The notes beneath the pieces are model-generated. The model saw nothing but the letters and a program-made list of their open reading frames with translations, did not search any database and had not been told where the DNA came from. This document shows, piece by piece, positions 1 to 10,702 of a DNA stretch of 26,599 nucleotides. The stretch is from Hamiltosporidium magnivora. Taxonomy: Eukaryota > Microsporidia > Dubosqiidae. The position numbers and the translations under genes were made by a program. Each line of letters opens with the position of its first letter. Position 1 is the stretch's first letter. The stretch is taken from assembly GCA_004325065.1 (NCBI GenBank), contig PITI01000060.1, positions 1-26,599 of the forward strand, written 5' to 3'.

Positions 1-820
1 GGAAGGTTTTTATTAGAATGTATAGATGAAAAAGCGAAATTGTTAAAATTCTATATCATTTTGTAGTTTAATGGTAGCTCTTTTACTACGACATAAATAA
101 AGGATTTTTTTTAATTGCACACATCTACCAAAATAAAGTTATAAGTTCAATGAGATTACTTAATGACTAATAATGCTCTTGCTCTGGAACAGCGAACTTC
201 AAGGATCCAATAACGTGCTTTGTCGGTTTTGATACCAATTTTTGCAACAATTATGACTATAGGGATAAATAAATTCCTTTATCAATATATAACGTTGAAA
301 GCGTTTCAGAGAAATCACAAAATATTATTCACCTTGGATTGTGTTAATACGAGAAAAACAAACAGTTCCATTAAATTGCATGTTCCATACATATAACTAA
401 ATAGAAACATTGATAAAACGCTTTCTATCTTAAAAATCTTATTATTTCATAAAAATATTCTCAGTTTTTTAATATTATAGTGTTCATGAAAATTTCTTAT
501 GCGAAGTTGATAATATAAGCTTGAAACTATAAGAATATAGCACCAATTTCTCTAAATTTGCGATTAAAATATATTGTTTTTATCATTTATTAAATTGTAT
601 TCAGATATAAGGTATATTGTGTATAGATTTTTTATCTAAAAATTCGTTTGAATCAATTTTCATTTAATACATATCATATATTTTGACAAATGCGAAATAT
701 TTAAATTAGTTTCATAAAATTAACCGAGCTCTGGGTTTACAGTATATACTTGTTTTATCATTATTCTTTAGTTTCCAATAGATACAAAAATTCCAAATTT
801 TTTCACCGCGAAAAAGAGTG

Positions 821-1300
821 GAGCTCATTTAAAGAGCAGGGGACTCGGTTTCTTTTTTTTCATATACGCTGCTTGAGGTTGGTTGCAGTCGAAAAATATC
901 TTTGGTTAACCTAGAACCAGCAATATTATCACTCACTATATATTTACCTAACCAGGTAGACTTCCACCTAAGATGTATATGGAAAACTTGGATAGTTCAC
1001 CTATTCCTCGAAATGTGATGCATAATGAATAACATGCTTCATAGTATTTTTGGCTTTTAAAGGATTAGGTTTATTTGTATATCCTTTAAGCCAATTCTTC
1101 GGCCTGATTGACTAGAACTAGAGTATATTGCCCTGCTTGAAAGTACCTATAAATCCTTCTTGGTTGAAAATCTAGTTACAAAAAATGACGAATGGCCTTA
1201 TAAAAAAATTTTTTTAGATTAATGAATCTTCTCCTCTGTATCCCGCTTCTTAGAGGGAACCGAAAATCAGTGTCGTTTTCTGTCTAATAATAATCTAAAA
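821..1300 (+). repeat. Relatively GC-rich island, copy I of a three-copy family
   Basis: This stretch is richer in G and C than its surroundings. It aligns collinearly with 10215-10702 and with 23127-23600. Anchors shared with the 10 kb copy include the CAGCA...CACT(C/T)ACT...AACC block near 921-950, GGCTTTTAAAGG near 1052, and a final block with CTCCTC, ACCGAA, AGTGTCGTTT and AATCTAAA at 1235-1300. No open frame is conserved among copies, so it looks non-coding: an old LTR, a non-autonomous element or a decayed structured RNA. I do not recognise the family. Confidence 0.6.
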
Positions 1301-2909
1301 ACAATTAATTGACAAATTTCACTAAATCATTGTCGAGAATTTTTTTTTGTAATCTCTATAAATCGTAACAAGTATTAAAAGTCTAAAATTCTTTTTTAGG
1401 TTTATTCAAAGTAAATTTCAGGGGTTTTGAATAAAAGGCTTTAGTAATTTCTTTATCCTCGTCTAACATTAAATTCTAACTCTGATCGAAATATGACTTA
1501 TTTGAACCTATAAAAGTATTAAAATCAATTTATAAAACCTAGAAAATGAAGATCAAGTACTACAAAGTAAAATCCTAAAAATCTTCTGTTATGCTAAATG
1601 CACCAAGACCTTTATATTCCGTGAAGCTATCAAAGTTTCAAAATATCACTTTTTATTAGCTAAGCTGCTTAATTAAATCGCAGAGATATATAAGTTACTT
1701 CAAAAAACTATGTAAGGTCTTCAAAAAATCGAATATGCAATCAAAGAGTAACTTAACTATTATGTGCTATTAAATTATATATTATATATAAGAAAGCATG
1801 AGATACAAAAAGACACATTTGCAGGTGGAAAAATAAGATTTGGTTAAATCATCTAAATATACCCAAATATTAACAACTCAAAACAACCAATCAAAATGTA
1901 AGTTGAAAATATTTGCAAAAAATTTCGCAACTATTTGATATTGAATTTTATAACAACTGAAACATAGTATGAGATTACATAAATTTAAATTTTCCATGGT
2001 TAATTTTTAAATTTGGCTTTTAATCTCGAAATACATTTGTTATATTTCGGTCTGAATTCAATGAATTTACTCATATTTTTATAAAAAAATGTCTTATTCA
2101 ATTCAATATATATTTATTGCTAAGAGTTTTACATACCACCTTTTCTAAATCGAAATTGTATCATTATTACACGGTGTATAAAACTTTATATGCAGTTTTT
2201 TTGCGGTTTATGATAGTTTTGCATTAGTGAAATTATTTATTACCAAATTTTACAAATTTGATTAGGTATTGTAGAATTCTACGTTGTCAAAATAAATACT
2301 TAAACAAACAATTACAGAGCCTTCTTATCACAGCCCAACAATTTATTTACTATTTGATCAATATATTTCTTTTTATCAGATTTCATAGTTTAGAGATATT
2401 TTCTAAAGCCAATTTAATATGATTAATAGCATTACATGGTTATAAATCATATAATAGGAAAATGATCTACATAAAGCACAGGCGAATGATTAACAATTTA
2501 AATCTCCTACAGAAATTCAACCTGAAAAAAGCATAAATTTTTAAAAAAAACCACACAAACACAATAATACAGCACTTTTAAACCAAGTAGTTCCCATTTA
2601 TACAGTCTTCTATAGTTGAAGATAGTCGTACAAATCTTTTGTTTTAATTTAGGATCGAATATGTAAGCCGAAAGAACAAAATCCGATGTGTTTTGATGTT
2701 TATAGGATTGCAAGTTATATTTTTATAGAAACTGATATTGGCAAGTTTCTTGGAGTTTTATTAGAAATTATTTTAACCACTAATACAACCAAAATGATGT
2801 CATGATTTTTTGGTATGCATATATAGGATGGATATTTCTTATTTTTAATGATTTATTTCTCTATGAATTATATAAAAAACGTCAATATATACTTTCATGC
2901 AATCATAAA

Positions 2910-2932
2910 CCGGTTTTGATCCAGAAAACCGG
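2910..2932. repeat. Perfect 8-bp hairpin conserved in both copies of the 4.3 kb repeat
   Basis: CCGGTTTT and AAAACCGG flank a 7-base loop (GATCCAG). The same 23 bases occur unchanged at 25215-25237 although the surrounding sequence is diverged. Function is unknown; a protein-binding palindrome or chance preservation are both possible. Confidence 0.6.
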
Positions 2933-4295
2933 AAATATGATTTTAAGAATCAAAGAAGTAATATTATATTTTATAAAATTTTTATTAGCTCAATTTCTTT
3001 GGAAACCAGCAATGAAATATAATTTCATGTAGTTTTTGATTTGGAATAGTAGGAAATTTGATAATAATATTATATTGATCTTCCTTACATGCTGATGGAA
3101 AATATATTTATAACAGAAAGAAAATCAATGACCTTTACAATGAAAATAAAATAAAAGGTTGGCTTAGAGAAATAATATAGACGCAAGAATCAAAGGAAAG
3201 TAGAAAATGGTTTATAATATTACCAAGTTCATGTAATAATATGATGTGTAATCGATATTACTAGAATTATTATGTTTTAGACTATTCAAAAATATACAAA
3301 TATATGATATTTCATAATAATTTCATTGCTTGTAAAGTTTGTTCTGCTTTTATATAAACCAGATGAACTGCGAAAAATGATAAAATAATTTGCTTATTTT
3401 GAGCAAAATCAAAATTTATGGCAATACCTTACGGCTTGTACCTAGCCTGTAATCATTATCTGAAAATTTTGCTGGTATTTGAAAGAAAAACTAATTCGGC
3501 ACTATCAAATTTTTAAACAGATAAATTCATTCAAATATGTAGAATAATAGCAAATTCGATTTCCATAACGATAAAAAAATATTGAGATCATCAAATAAGA
3601 ATATTAGAAGGTTTTTGTGGCTATTATAACACTAGAAAAAAGATTGGTTTCTAATTCCAATCACTATTAAACTATAATATAAAGAAAGTTTTAAAGGTTA
3701 TTTTGACTTGTTAAAATTAATCATGTCCTTTATAAAAGAATATATCAAAACTATAAAGGTTTCAAATTGGTTCTTTACTATTTGAATCACCTTAATTTAC
3801 TTCGTGCATTAGAAGAAATCAAGCGAAGAAAATACAATTTTATGAAAGCAAGTGCTATTATCTAGGGATATTTAATTTGATTCATGACCCTCTGAAAAAC
3901 TATTTTTAAATACAAGTTCATTTTGAAAAACACAAGGTTATTAGTTTTTCGATAGAATTTTGGCTTCTCGAGTGCAAAAATAAAAATTTGAATCTTTTAT
4001 ATTAAATTACATATTAAATTTTATTCAAATAAAACTGTTTACTTTATTAACTTTGTTAAATTTACCTGTAAATATTGTCGTAAAAAACAAATGTTTTTAG
4101 AGTAAAATTATGTCTACTTCATCAAACAAATATTGTCGAAAAACATTTTATGACAAATTCAGTTGAACTAAACTTTGAAAGAAATAGTAAAATGAAGTTG
4201 CCAATAGTTTGTGAAAATACATTGGTAAGGCTATGTATCATAAAGCCTAGCGAATAGTAAATATTAATATAACGCCTTATCATGGTTCAAAATGG

Positions 4296-4701
4296 TCAAT
4301 AACAATCAGGAAATAACACATCCATATCCTGTAGAAATTTGAATTACATGTATTTTAAATAAAAAAAACTATATTATTGGTTTATTTAGCACCATTTTTG
4401 TTTGCTATATTCATTTTATATATTGTGTGGGGAATTATAAAAATTGTTAGAATTTATTGCTTTAAATTCGAAAACAAATAAATCAAAAGATCTTTTTTCA
4501 AAATGTATAAATGGCCATCTTATCGCAAAGGCATGAGTTTAGGTTTATTTTTTAAAAGTATAAATTTATTTATTGCATTAGACAGACAACCTAACCATCG
4601 AAACAAGAATGTCTTTAGAACACCTATAAATGGCGAAGCTATGATTCATCGTTGATTGAGTTCCATCCGTAGGGAATGAGCGAGGTATTAAAAAAAATTA
4701 T
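4296..4701. other. 3' flank of LRR gene A, no gene seen
   Basis: This is the AT-rich stretch between the end of the measurable direct repeat and the stop codon of gene A. A short frame overlapping gene A antisense begins here (4676) but is a shadow of that gene. On the minus strand, overlapping AATAAA-type hexamers at 4565-4574 lie about 130 bases after the gene A stop and could serve in polyadenylation. Confidence 0.5.
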
Positions 4702-7068
4702 TCAAGGAAAACTGAACATAAATTCAGAATCGAGATGCTCATTTATTTCATTAGATCTATTTTCACGATTAGGTTCTTTTAAAATAAACTCGGTGGTTAA
4801 AAAATACTTTCTTTTTATATTTTTAATAGTCATAAAATCGATCTTCTCAGAAGAGATAGATAAGCTCATTAAATTTTTGAAAGAACTTAATATTCGAATA
4901 TCATCAGATGTGATTTCCCTGACGGATATATTCATTACAATGACCGTATTAAATAATGCAGAATTAGAAAAAAGTTTTTTCAAATCAATATTGTTAATTT
5001 TGCCAAAAGATTCGATTTTAACAACTTTCAGTTTGATCATTTTGCAGAATAAAACATAATCAATTTCTGTTAGTTCACATGGATTAAGCGATATTGATTC
5101 TAGTTCGACCAAATCATATGCTTCTGATAAAAAAAACAAGCAATTTTTCATATATAATAGACTCGTCCATGCTATTATTTCCAATTTTTTTAAAAATATT
5201 TTTTTGGATATATTTTTTTTAACAAATTTAAAGTTGTGTTTTGAAAATCGGGGATATAAGTTTTCCAACATCATTCCTGTATTATATATTTTCAAATTAG
5301 AAACCGATCTAAATTTAGCCAGATATATCATAAACTTTGATTTAATGAAGGATTTTGAATTTGTAAAACCGAAAAATTTTAAATTGAAATTTAGAACACT
5401 GCTTTTTGTGAAAAATTCATCATTAAACGCATATTCGAAATCTATGATTTCAACAAAAAGCAATGTAGTTGATTCTAAAATATACATCAATAATTCATTG
5501 CTCAATTTAATATTTTTTATACAAAACTTTTTTAATGTTTTGCAATATCTTAAGGAGTTGAAAATAGAATCATCGAGTATCATTGGTATGTAATTATTAT
5601 TTAAATGAATTTGTATTTCTCTTGCATTTAAAACCTCCAAAAATAATATATTATAAAGAAAATTTAACTTATTTTGAGTTATGTAATAAAAAGCATTGTA
5701 TATAAATGGCATATAATGAGAAGAAAAGGGCTTTAAAATATTTTCTTTCTTAATGAGATCCGATAAGAATATCAGATTTTTTGGGAAAAACTTCAAGATG
5801 TTAGAAATGGTATTTTCGGATATGTAGAAGAAAGACACAAGTTTAATAGATTTGTATGAATTATTCCTACAATAGCTTATCAGAAATTTCAGGGTGCCAA
5901 AATTGATTTCGTGGGTTTTGATTGTAATTTTTTTGACATTATCATACAAAGATAATATCTGCTTTAATTCATTCAAGTTAAAGCTAAAATTAAATTTTAA
6001 CACATTTAAGTTCTTTAAAAACAGATGATATCTTATCTTTAAAAGAATTATTGTCGCATTTTTAAATGAATGAAAGTAAAATTTTTCTGTATAAAATTTT
6101 ACACCAAACAAAAGTTTAAAAATTATTTCAAAGGATTCTTCTAAATCAAACACAAAGTAAACAAGATCTAGCCGTATGATTTTAAATAGGTAAATCCATA
6201 TATTCTTTAAATTGTATGAAACCATTAATTTTGACAACTTCTTTATATTATAATCATTTAATCTTAAATATATTTTATTTTTTTGAATTTTTTTCATACA
6301 ATTTTCGTAAAGACTACAAGAATTTTTTTTAAAACACACTTCATTACAATCAGTTATAACAATATAAGACTTCGTTATTTTTTCATCGAAATATATAAAT
6401 TCCATAAAGAAAACAATTAGATCTCTCAATATTGATCTTTTAATGTGATTGTATACATAGTTATAGTAGTCTCTCTTAGAATTCAAATCGAAAATATTTA
6501 TTCCGTATAAAAGGCTTCTTAGCAGATCTTTAATAAATTCCTTCCGCTGCTTTGATTTTTTAATCTCCAACATAGTAATAATGGTTAAAATATCTATAAA
6601 AGCTTTAATATTGATTTGATTTATTAAAGCATCGAAATTATCCAATAATTTTAGAAAAAGAAGAAAATTATCATAGGAAACATCATTTATAAATACTCTT
6701 ATGTTCTTTTCTCTGGAATCAAATAAAGATTTTAAAAGTGCGGAATTTAAAAACATACCATGGCTATATGTTAGTGTTAAAGTATTAGGTATATAATAAC
6801 TTGTTATTTCAAATTTAGATTCATGACGTAATATGTTGTTTTTAAAGATTGTAATTTCGTTATTTTTGTCAAAATATTCTATATTTTCGTCTAAAAACAT
6901 CATATCGATTGTAAGATCGGTATTTATTAAATTTTTTACTCTATTTTCTTCATTTATGATGTAAAAAGTTACAGATGTTAAAGATGATGTCAGTATATAT
7001 GTTGTAATAAGAAGTGAAATCGATAACATTTTTTTACTTCGAAATATTTTTCTAACTGTAAAATACAT
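4702..7068 (-). CDS. LRR-family protein A with N-terminal signal/anchor segment and BTB-like region
   Basis: This is an intact frame of 788 codons ending in TGA. I place the start at the ATG at 7068-7066; the frame stays open five codons further up to a TTG, but ATG is expected in a eukaryote. Residues 1-13 are basic and 14-38 form one hydrophobic stretch, so a signal peptide or signal anchor is likely (M14 is an alternative start giving a shorter leader). Residues ~46-185 show a BTB/POZ-like residue pattern, including SHGMFLNSALLKSLF and IRVFINDVSYDNFLLFLKLL. Four cysteines follow at 241, 245, 251 and 257. From ~265 to the end are irregular leucine/isoleucine-rich repeats. Up to residue ~401-405 it is nearly identical to gene B; beyond, roughly half the residues match. 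Cellular role unknown; an exported or surface protein is plausible. The BTB assignment is inference by eye. Confidence 0.9.
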   Translation of the reverse strand: MYFTVRKIFRSKKMLSISLLITTYILTSSLTSVTFYIINEENRVKNLINTDLTIDMMFLDENIEYFDKNNEITIFKNNILRHESKFEITSYYIPNTLTLTYSHGMFLNSALLKSLFDSREKNIRVFINDVSYDNFLLFLKLLDNFDALINQINIKAFIDILTIITMLEIKKSKQRKEFIKDLLRSLLYGINIFDLNSKRDYYNYVYNHIKRSILRDLIVFFMEFIYFDEKITKSYIVITDCNEVCFKKNSCSLYENCMKKIQKNKIYLRLNDYNIKKLSKLMVSYNLKNIWIYLFKIIRLDLVYFVFDLEESFEIIFKLLFGVKFYTEKFYFHSFKNATIILLKIRYHLFLKNLNVLKFNFSFNLNELKQILSLYDNVKKITIKTHEINFGTLKFLISYCRNNSYKSIKLVSFFYISENTISNILKFFPKNLIFLSDLIKKENILKPFSSHYMPFIYNAFYYITQNKLNFLYNILFLEVLNAREIQIHLNNNYIPMILDDSIFNSLRYCKTLKKFCIKNIKLSNELLMYILESTTLLFVEIIDFEYAFNDEFFTKSSVLNFNLKFFGFTNSKSFIKSKFMIYLAKFRSVSNLKIYNTGMMLENLYPRFSKHNFKFVKKNISKKIFLKKLEIIAWTSLLYMKNCLFFLSEAYDLVELESISLNPCELTEIDYVLFCKMIKLKVVKIESFGKINNIDLKKLFSNSALFNTVIVMNISVREITSDDIRILSSFKNLMSLSISSEKIDFMTIKNIKRKYFLTTEFILKEPNRENRSNEINEHLDSEFMFSFP

Positions 7069-7122
7069 ATACCTTGTATACAATTATAATTTATATTATT
7101 TAAAAAAATATTTTTATGAACA
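5855..7122 (-). repeat. Inverted-repeat arm 1: upstream 54 bp plus first ~405 codons of gene A
   Basis: This arm pairs with 14089-15356 on the opposite strand. Both arms are 1268 bp with no indel seen, and they differ at only about two positions per hundred by eye. The match starts abruptly 54 bp before the ATG, where sequence beyond 7122 is unrelated to that before 14089, and ends abruptly near codon 405. Arm 1 and arm 2 are separated by 6966 bp. Confidence 0.92.
7089..7095 (-). promoter_or_regulatory. TATA-like box of gene A
   Basis: TATAAAT on the minus strand begins 27 bases before the ATG. The whole 54-bp upstream segment (7069-7122) is shared exactly with gene B, then identity stops. 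It probably contains the core promoter; in microsporidia transcription often starts very close to the ATG. Position and sequence are observed, function is inferred. Confidence 0.4.
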
Positions 7123-10100
7123 TATTTTAATCAATCAATAATAAATTATTTAATCTATTTAATTTGGCGAAATTAATAATGAATTGAGTAAAAAATATAT
7201 TTAATCGACATATAAGATCAAAAAAATATTTTCTGTTTCAATATATCTTTAATCATTTTAATGATTAAATTCTCAAATATGTTTTTATCAAGTTGCTCTC
7301 AAGTAATTTTCGAGAAAACTTAATCAATAATCTTTATGAATAGTTTCTCTAAAATACTATATAAAATAATTGTAGAGTAGAAATTTGCTTATTACTATTC
7401 TCATTTATGATACTCATTTACAAGCCGACTTAAAAGGATAAAATACATGTTTGGTTTTCACGCATTTCTATCGATATAGTTTAAAAATTTTAATTAAAAT
7501 ATGCTTTGATTATTTACAAAATAAGAATTTAGTTTGACTTTGGTACTCTTTCTTAAAAAATATTCCATAACCGGATTCAGAAATTTAGATAACACATTTA
7601 GCTATAAAAAATGCGTCAAAATATTTATAATAGTTTAGAAATAACTGAAGGAAACATATCGTCTTGAATGAACTGCTCTTAATTTTAAAAAAAAATCACC
7701 ATGTGAACGTAATAGAAGTATTCGTTTTTTCGATTATTTTAAGGCTTAAAAGCGGCTGGAAAAAAAAAATTCGTATAATTCCTTATATTATATTAAAATG
7801 GATATATTTAGCTGAAAAAACATTACTTTTTTTACATTATTTTCTAATAAGAGCCTTAAAGTCATTAGAACACATTATACTACTATAGTGTTAATGAAAA
7901 TAAAAGTTTTATCGTTTCAAACTTGTTGATACCTTGATTTTTTAGATGCTTAATAAATCATTTTCAGATCCAAAAATGTTTATAAAAGTTATAAGCTTAT
8001 TATTTCGATGCAATTCATATTTGCGACATATTTCAGAATGTTTTTTAAACTTAAACTTGTATTTATTTAAAATTAAATATACAATGCAAAAATCATTCAT
8101 ATGTTATAAATAGTTAAACATGCGATATCTAGATGATTCTTACACTTGTGATTAAATTATTAATTGAATCATAATTTATCTCTTAATTATCTTGCCTAAC
8201 TTAGTTTAGAAAAATATTATAAACGAGATTTTTAGTAAGTCATCTCTAAGACATAATATTGATTTCGAAATATATTTCTATTTTGAATATATACTTACAA
8301 AAGTTAATGAAGAATAAATTAGGATTATATTGCAGTTAATTAAATAAATTTGAAAATAATGTAATTGTAAAAAACTTTTTACGTGTAAAAGCTTTTTTAG
8401 AAGCGTATGTTTTGATCGAATAATTGCAAAAATAAACCGAGAAAAATTTTTCCTGGAAACATTTTTGTGCATTTATTTCGTAGGGTTCTTTTTTTTTCTG
8501 AGTATAGGATACACTTGAAAAAAATTAATTCAAATTGTTTTTATTGATTTCTAGTTTTTTTTATTAATTTCTCAACCATTTTTTCAAGTGTCTTTTTTTT
8601 ATTACAAAATATTCATTCCTTTTCGCTATTATATATAAGTGTACTAAGCTTAAAGTTTTCTTAACTTTTTCGAGTTCTATAATTCATAATAAGATTTAAA
8701 CATAAGAAGATCAAAATTTGAACGATTAACTCTAAATATTACAAAATGAGATAAGACAATAAACTATTAGAAATTAATGCGAATTATGTGATGATTGGGT
8801 TTGTGCCTTTCTTTTATTGAGCAAAAGGATCGAAATAAATTGGTAACAAATAATGAATACATAATTTATTGTCTTAAATATTGTAAATAGGTTTCTAGAA
8901 GCAATTAGGAGAAGGTTCATTTTTATCTAAAATTTTCGAAACTATGCTTTGGGTTTTTTTAATGTAAAGAAACAAAATACGGTCTGCTTTTTTGTTATAT
9001 ATGTAGACTCTGTATGTTAAACTTGCAGAAATTTTGATTTACATATTTATATTAATATTTTTTTACAAGCATATTTTATAATGAAAGAATAATGAATCAA
9101 TAATATTGGATATTTTTTTGACTTTTAATTTGTCAACCGATAATTAATTAAATTAGTAATCATATGCTACCTTTGTAAAAATAATCAGGAAATATCATGA
9201 AATTTATAAAAATCCACAGGAATTCAACAAAAAAAGAGGGCGATTCGTAATAATTTCGAGTTTCAGGCGTTATATAAAAATCAAAGGTTGGTGAACCAAA
9301 TTAAAAGAACCGGGTCTGGATGACTGGATTGTCTTGAACAAATTTCAGAGAGCAGAGTTACAAAAAACTAGTCATAAGATGGTTCGAAAGTAAAAGACTT
9401 TCTGCTCATCTGAAAACTAGATGCTAGATGAGGTAAAAAAAAGCTCACAGTAAACTCGGTACAGATGAATAGAAAAGAGAGTCCTAGATGAAGAAAGTGA
9501 AAGCAAACCTAAATGAGGTCGGGATCTTAACAGTCTTGTAGCCACTTACTAAGATAAAAATTCTATTTACAAAACATTTAGCATGGTACATGCTAAATTC
9601 TTTGTGTACGGATTCCTGTATTATTTGTACATATATTTTATTATGAATTTAGTAATTTAGAAAATTGAATACAACATTTTTTTAAAAAACCTCGATTTTT
9701 TTAGTACGTGTTTAAATATTTTCGTAAGAAAATTTTTTATGTTTATAGCATAAAATTAAAGTCAATATTTCTCGATAAAAAAATATTTTCACATAAATTT
9801 AGATATTTCATCTTTATTCTTATTTCGAAAATCTCAAATAAAAGAGATTTATTCTTTAAAGTGTCTAAACATTAAACCGACAAACTACACTTTCTTATTA
9901 AAAAAATTTAATAAAAAACCAACAAGCAGACTTAGAAAACAAACTGATTACGAATGATGATGGTCCATAAATTATTATACTAGCAAATGTTTTGATAGAA
10001 AATCATCTAAAGTGTTTGTGCAAAATCTGATTCTACATACTCTTGACTCGCTAGGCACTAAAAAAATTTAAACCTTTATTTAAAATATGACATCTTATTA

Positions 10101-10214
10101 AAACAGTGGCAAGTGTTATATTTTTTTCGTGACATTAACGCAGTCCTAAGTTTAACATAAATAACTGCTACTCTAAACTCTTTATCAGTACCCCTTGTGA
10201 TACCTACATCTAAA
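7123..10214. other. AT-rich spacer upstream of gene A, no gene seen
   Basis: No frame here has support as a gene. Short frames (for example 7664-7888, which lacks an ATG start, and 8278-8472 on the minus strand) look like chance openings in AT-rich DNA. Contained structures are a 9-bp stem hairpin at 7248-7269, an 81-bp terminally inverted structure at 8511-8591, and a slightly more GC-rich patch at 9230-9540 that weakly resembles 13130-13570. Confidence 0.6.
8511..8591. repeat. 81-bp segment with 13-bp terminal inverted repeats
   Basis: The ends ACACTTGAAAAAA (8511-8523) and TTTTTTCAAGTGT (8579-8591) are exact reverse complements. A second inner pair, AAATTAAT (8522-8529) and ATTAATTT (8563-8570), is also complementary. 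This could be a small MITE-like element or a hairpin; no target-site duplication is visible, so the mobile-element reading is weak. Confidence 0.45.
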
Positions 10215-10702
10215 GCCTTTCATTTACCAGGCGTGTAGAACCTAATTACTAGGCGAGGCAGTTGCCCGGACTTCGTTAATGTCCGTTGCATGGAGTGTGA
10301 TCGAAGCCCCCCGGGATTATGCAGCATTCTCACTTACTCTTCACTTTCTGAACCCAATAAACTTCTAGCTAAGATATATTTTAGAGATTTACATGGGGTC
10401 CACCTAGACAGTGCAATGTCATACCAACGGGTATAACCCGCGACTTATCTCTCCTGGCTTTAAATGGTTTTTATTTTTATATCTCCCAGGCACTAAGTCT
10501 TCTAACCAGAGTGAGCAAGGCTAGGTTTCTACTCTTTTACATGGCAATTACCTACAAGTTTAGCTGCAATCTGGTTACGTAAAAAACTACAAATAAATTT
10601 GTAGAAAAAGTTTCTCCATTTCTTAGACCTCTCCTCCTCATAACAACTCCCATGGAACAACCGAAGATTTAGTGTCGTTTGTTTCCCACTAAAAATCTAA
10701 AC
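10215..10702 (+). repeat. Relatively GC-rich island, diverged third copy, in the spacer
   Basis: This is a conspicuous GC-richer patch in AT-rich DNA, collinear with 821-1300 and 23127-23600 but much more diverged. It contains compact palindromes: CGGAC/GTCCG around a 9-base loop (10267-10285), CGGGT-ATA-ACCCG (10428-10440), and CTACAAAT-AA-ATTTGTAG near 10587-10604. It ends in the same block as the other copies (ACCGAA, AGTGTCGTTT, then AATCTAAA). No coding frame is conserved. Candidates are an LTR, a non-autonomous element or a structured RNA relic. Confidence 0.6.

Larger units (their letters stand above)
1..4295 (+). repeat. 4.3 kb direct repeat, copy I (may extend left of the window)
   Basis: This segment recurs in the same orientation at 22308-26599. 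By eye 1-357 is identical to 22308-22664. From 358 to about 3281 the copies differ often (roughly one change per 15-20 bases, with small indels). From 3282 to 4295 they match again at 25586-26599 with a single substitution seen (3523/25827). The net length difference is 3 bases. No conserved gene is visible: the best short frame, 2802-3032 (76 codons), is broken in copy II by an early TAG. Inside lie a relatively GC-rich island (821-1300) and a perfect hairpin (2910-2932). The window begins at the first matching base, so the true left boundary is unknown. Right of 4295 the match cannot be followed because copy II leaves the window. Confidence 0.95.

Noticed and set aside
54..105. tRNA-like 5' half (TAGTTTAATGG fits an A box)
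   Set aside because: No T-arm or B box follows, the anticodon stem does not fold with a 7-base loop, and the 3' acceptor strand is only partly complementary. The same bases recur in copy II because the repeat ends are identical, not as independent support.
2507..2713. 68-codon minus-strand frame
   Set aside because: Indels in copy II break it; composition is typical of chance frames in AT-rich DNA.
2802..3032. 76-codon frame on the plus strand
   Set aside because: The equivalent frame in repeat copy II is interrupted by an early TAG and further changes, so it is not a conserved gene.
4676..5593. Plus-strand frames overlapping gene A
   Set aside because: They are antisense shadows of a long intact coding region with a close paralogue.
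7664..7888. 74-codon plus-strand frame
   Set aside because: It begins with TTG, has no motif and no second copy.
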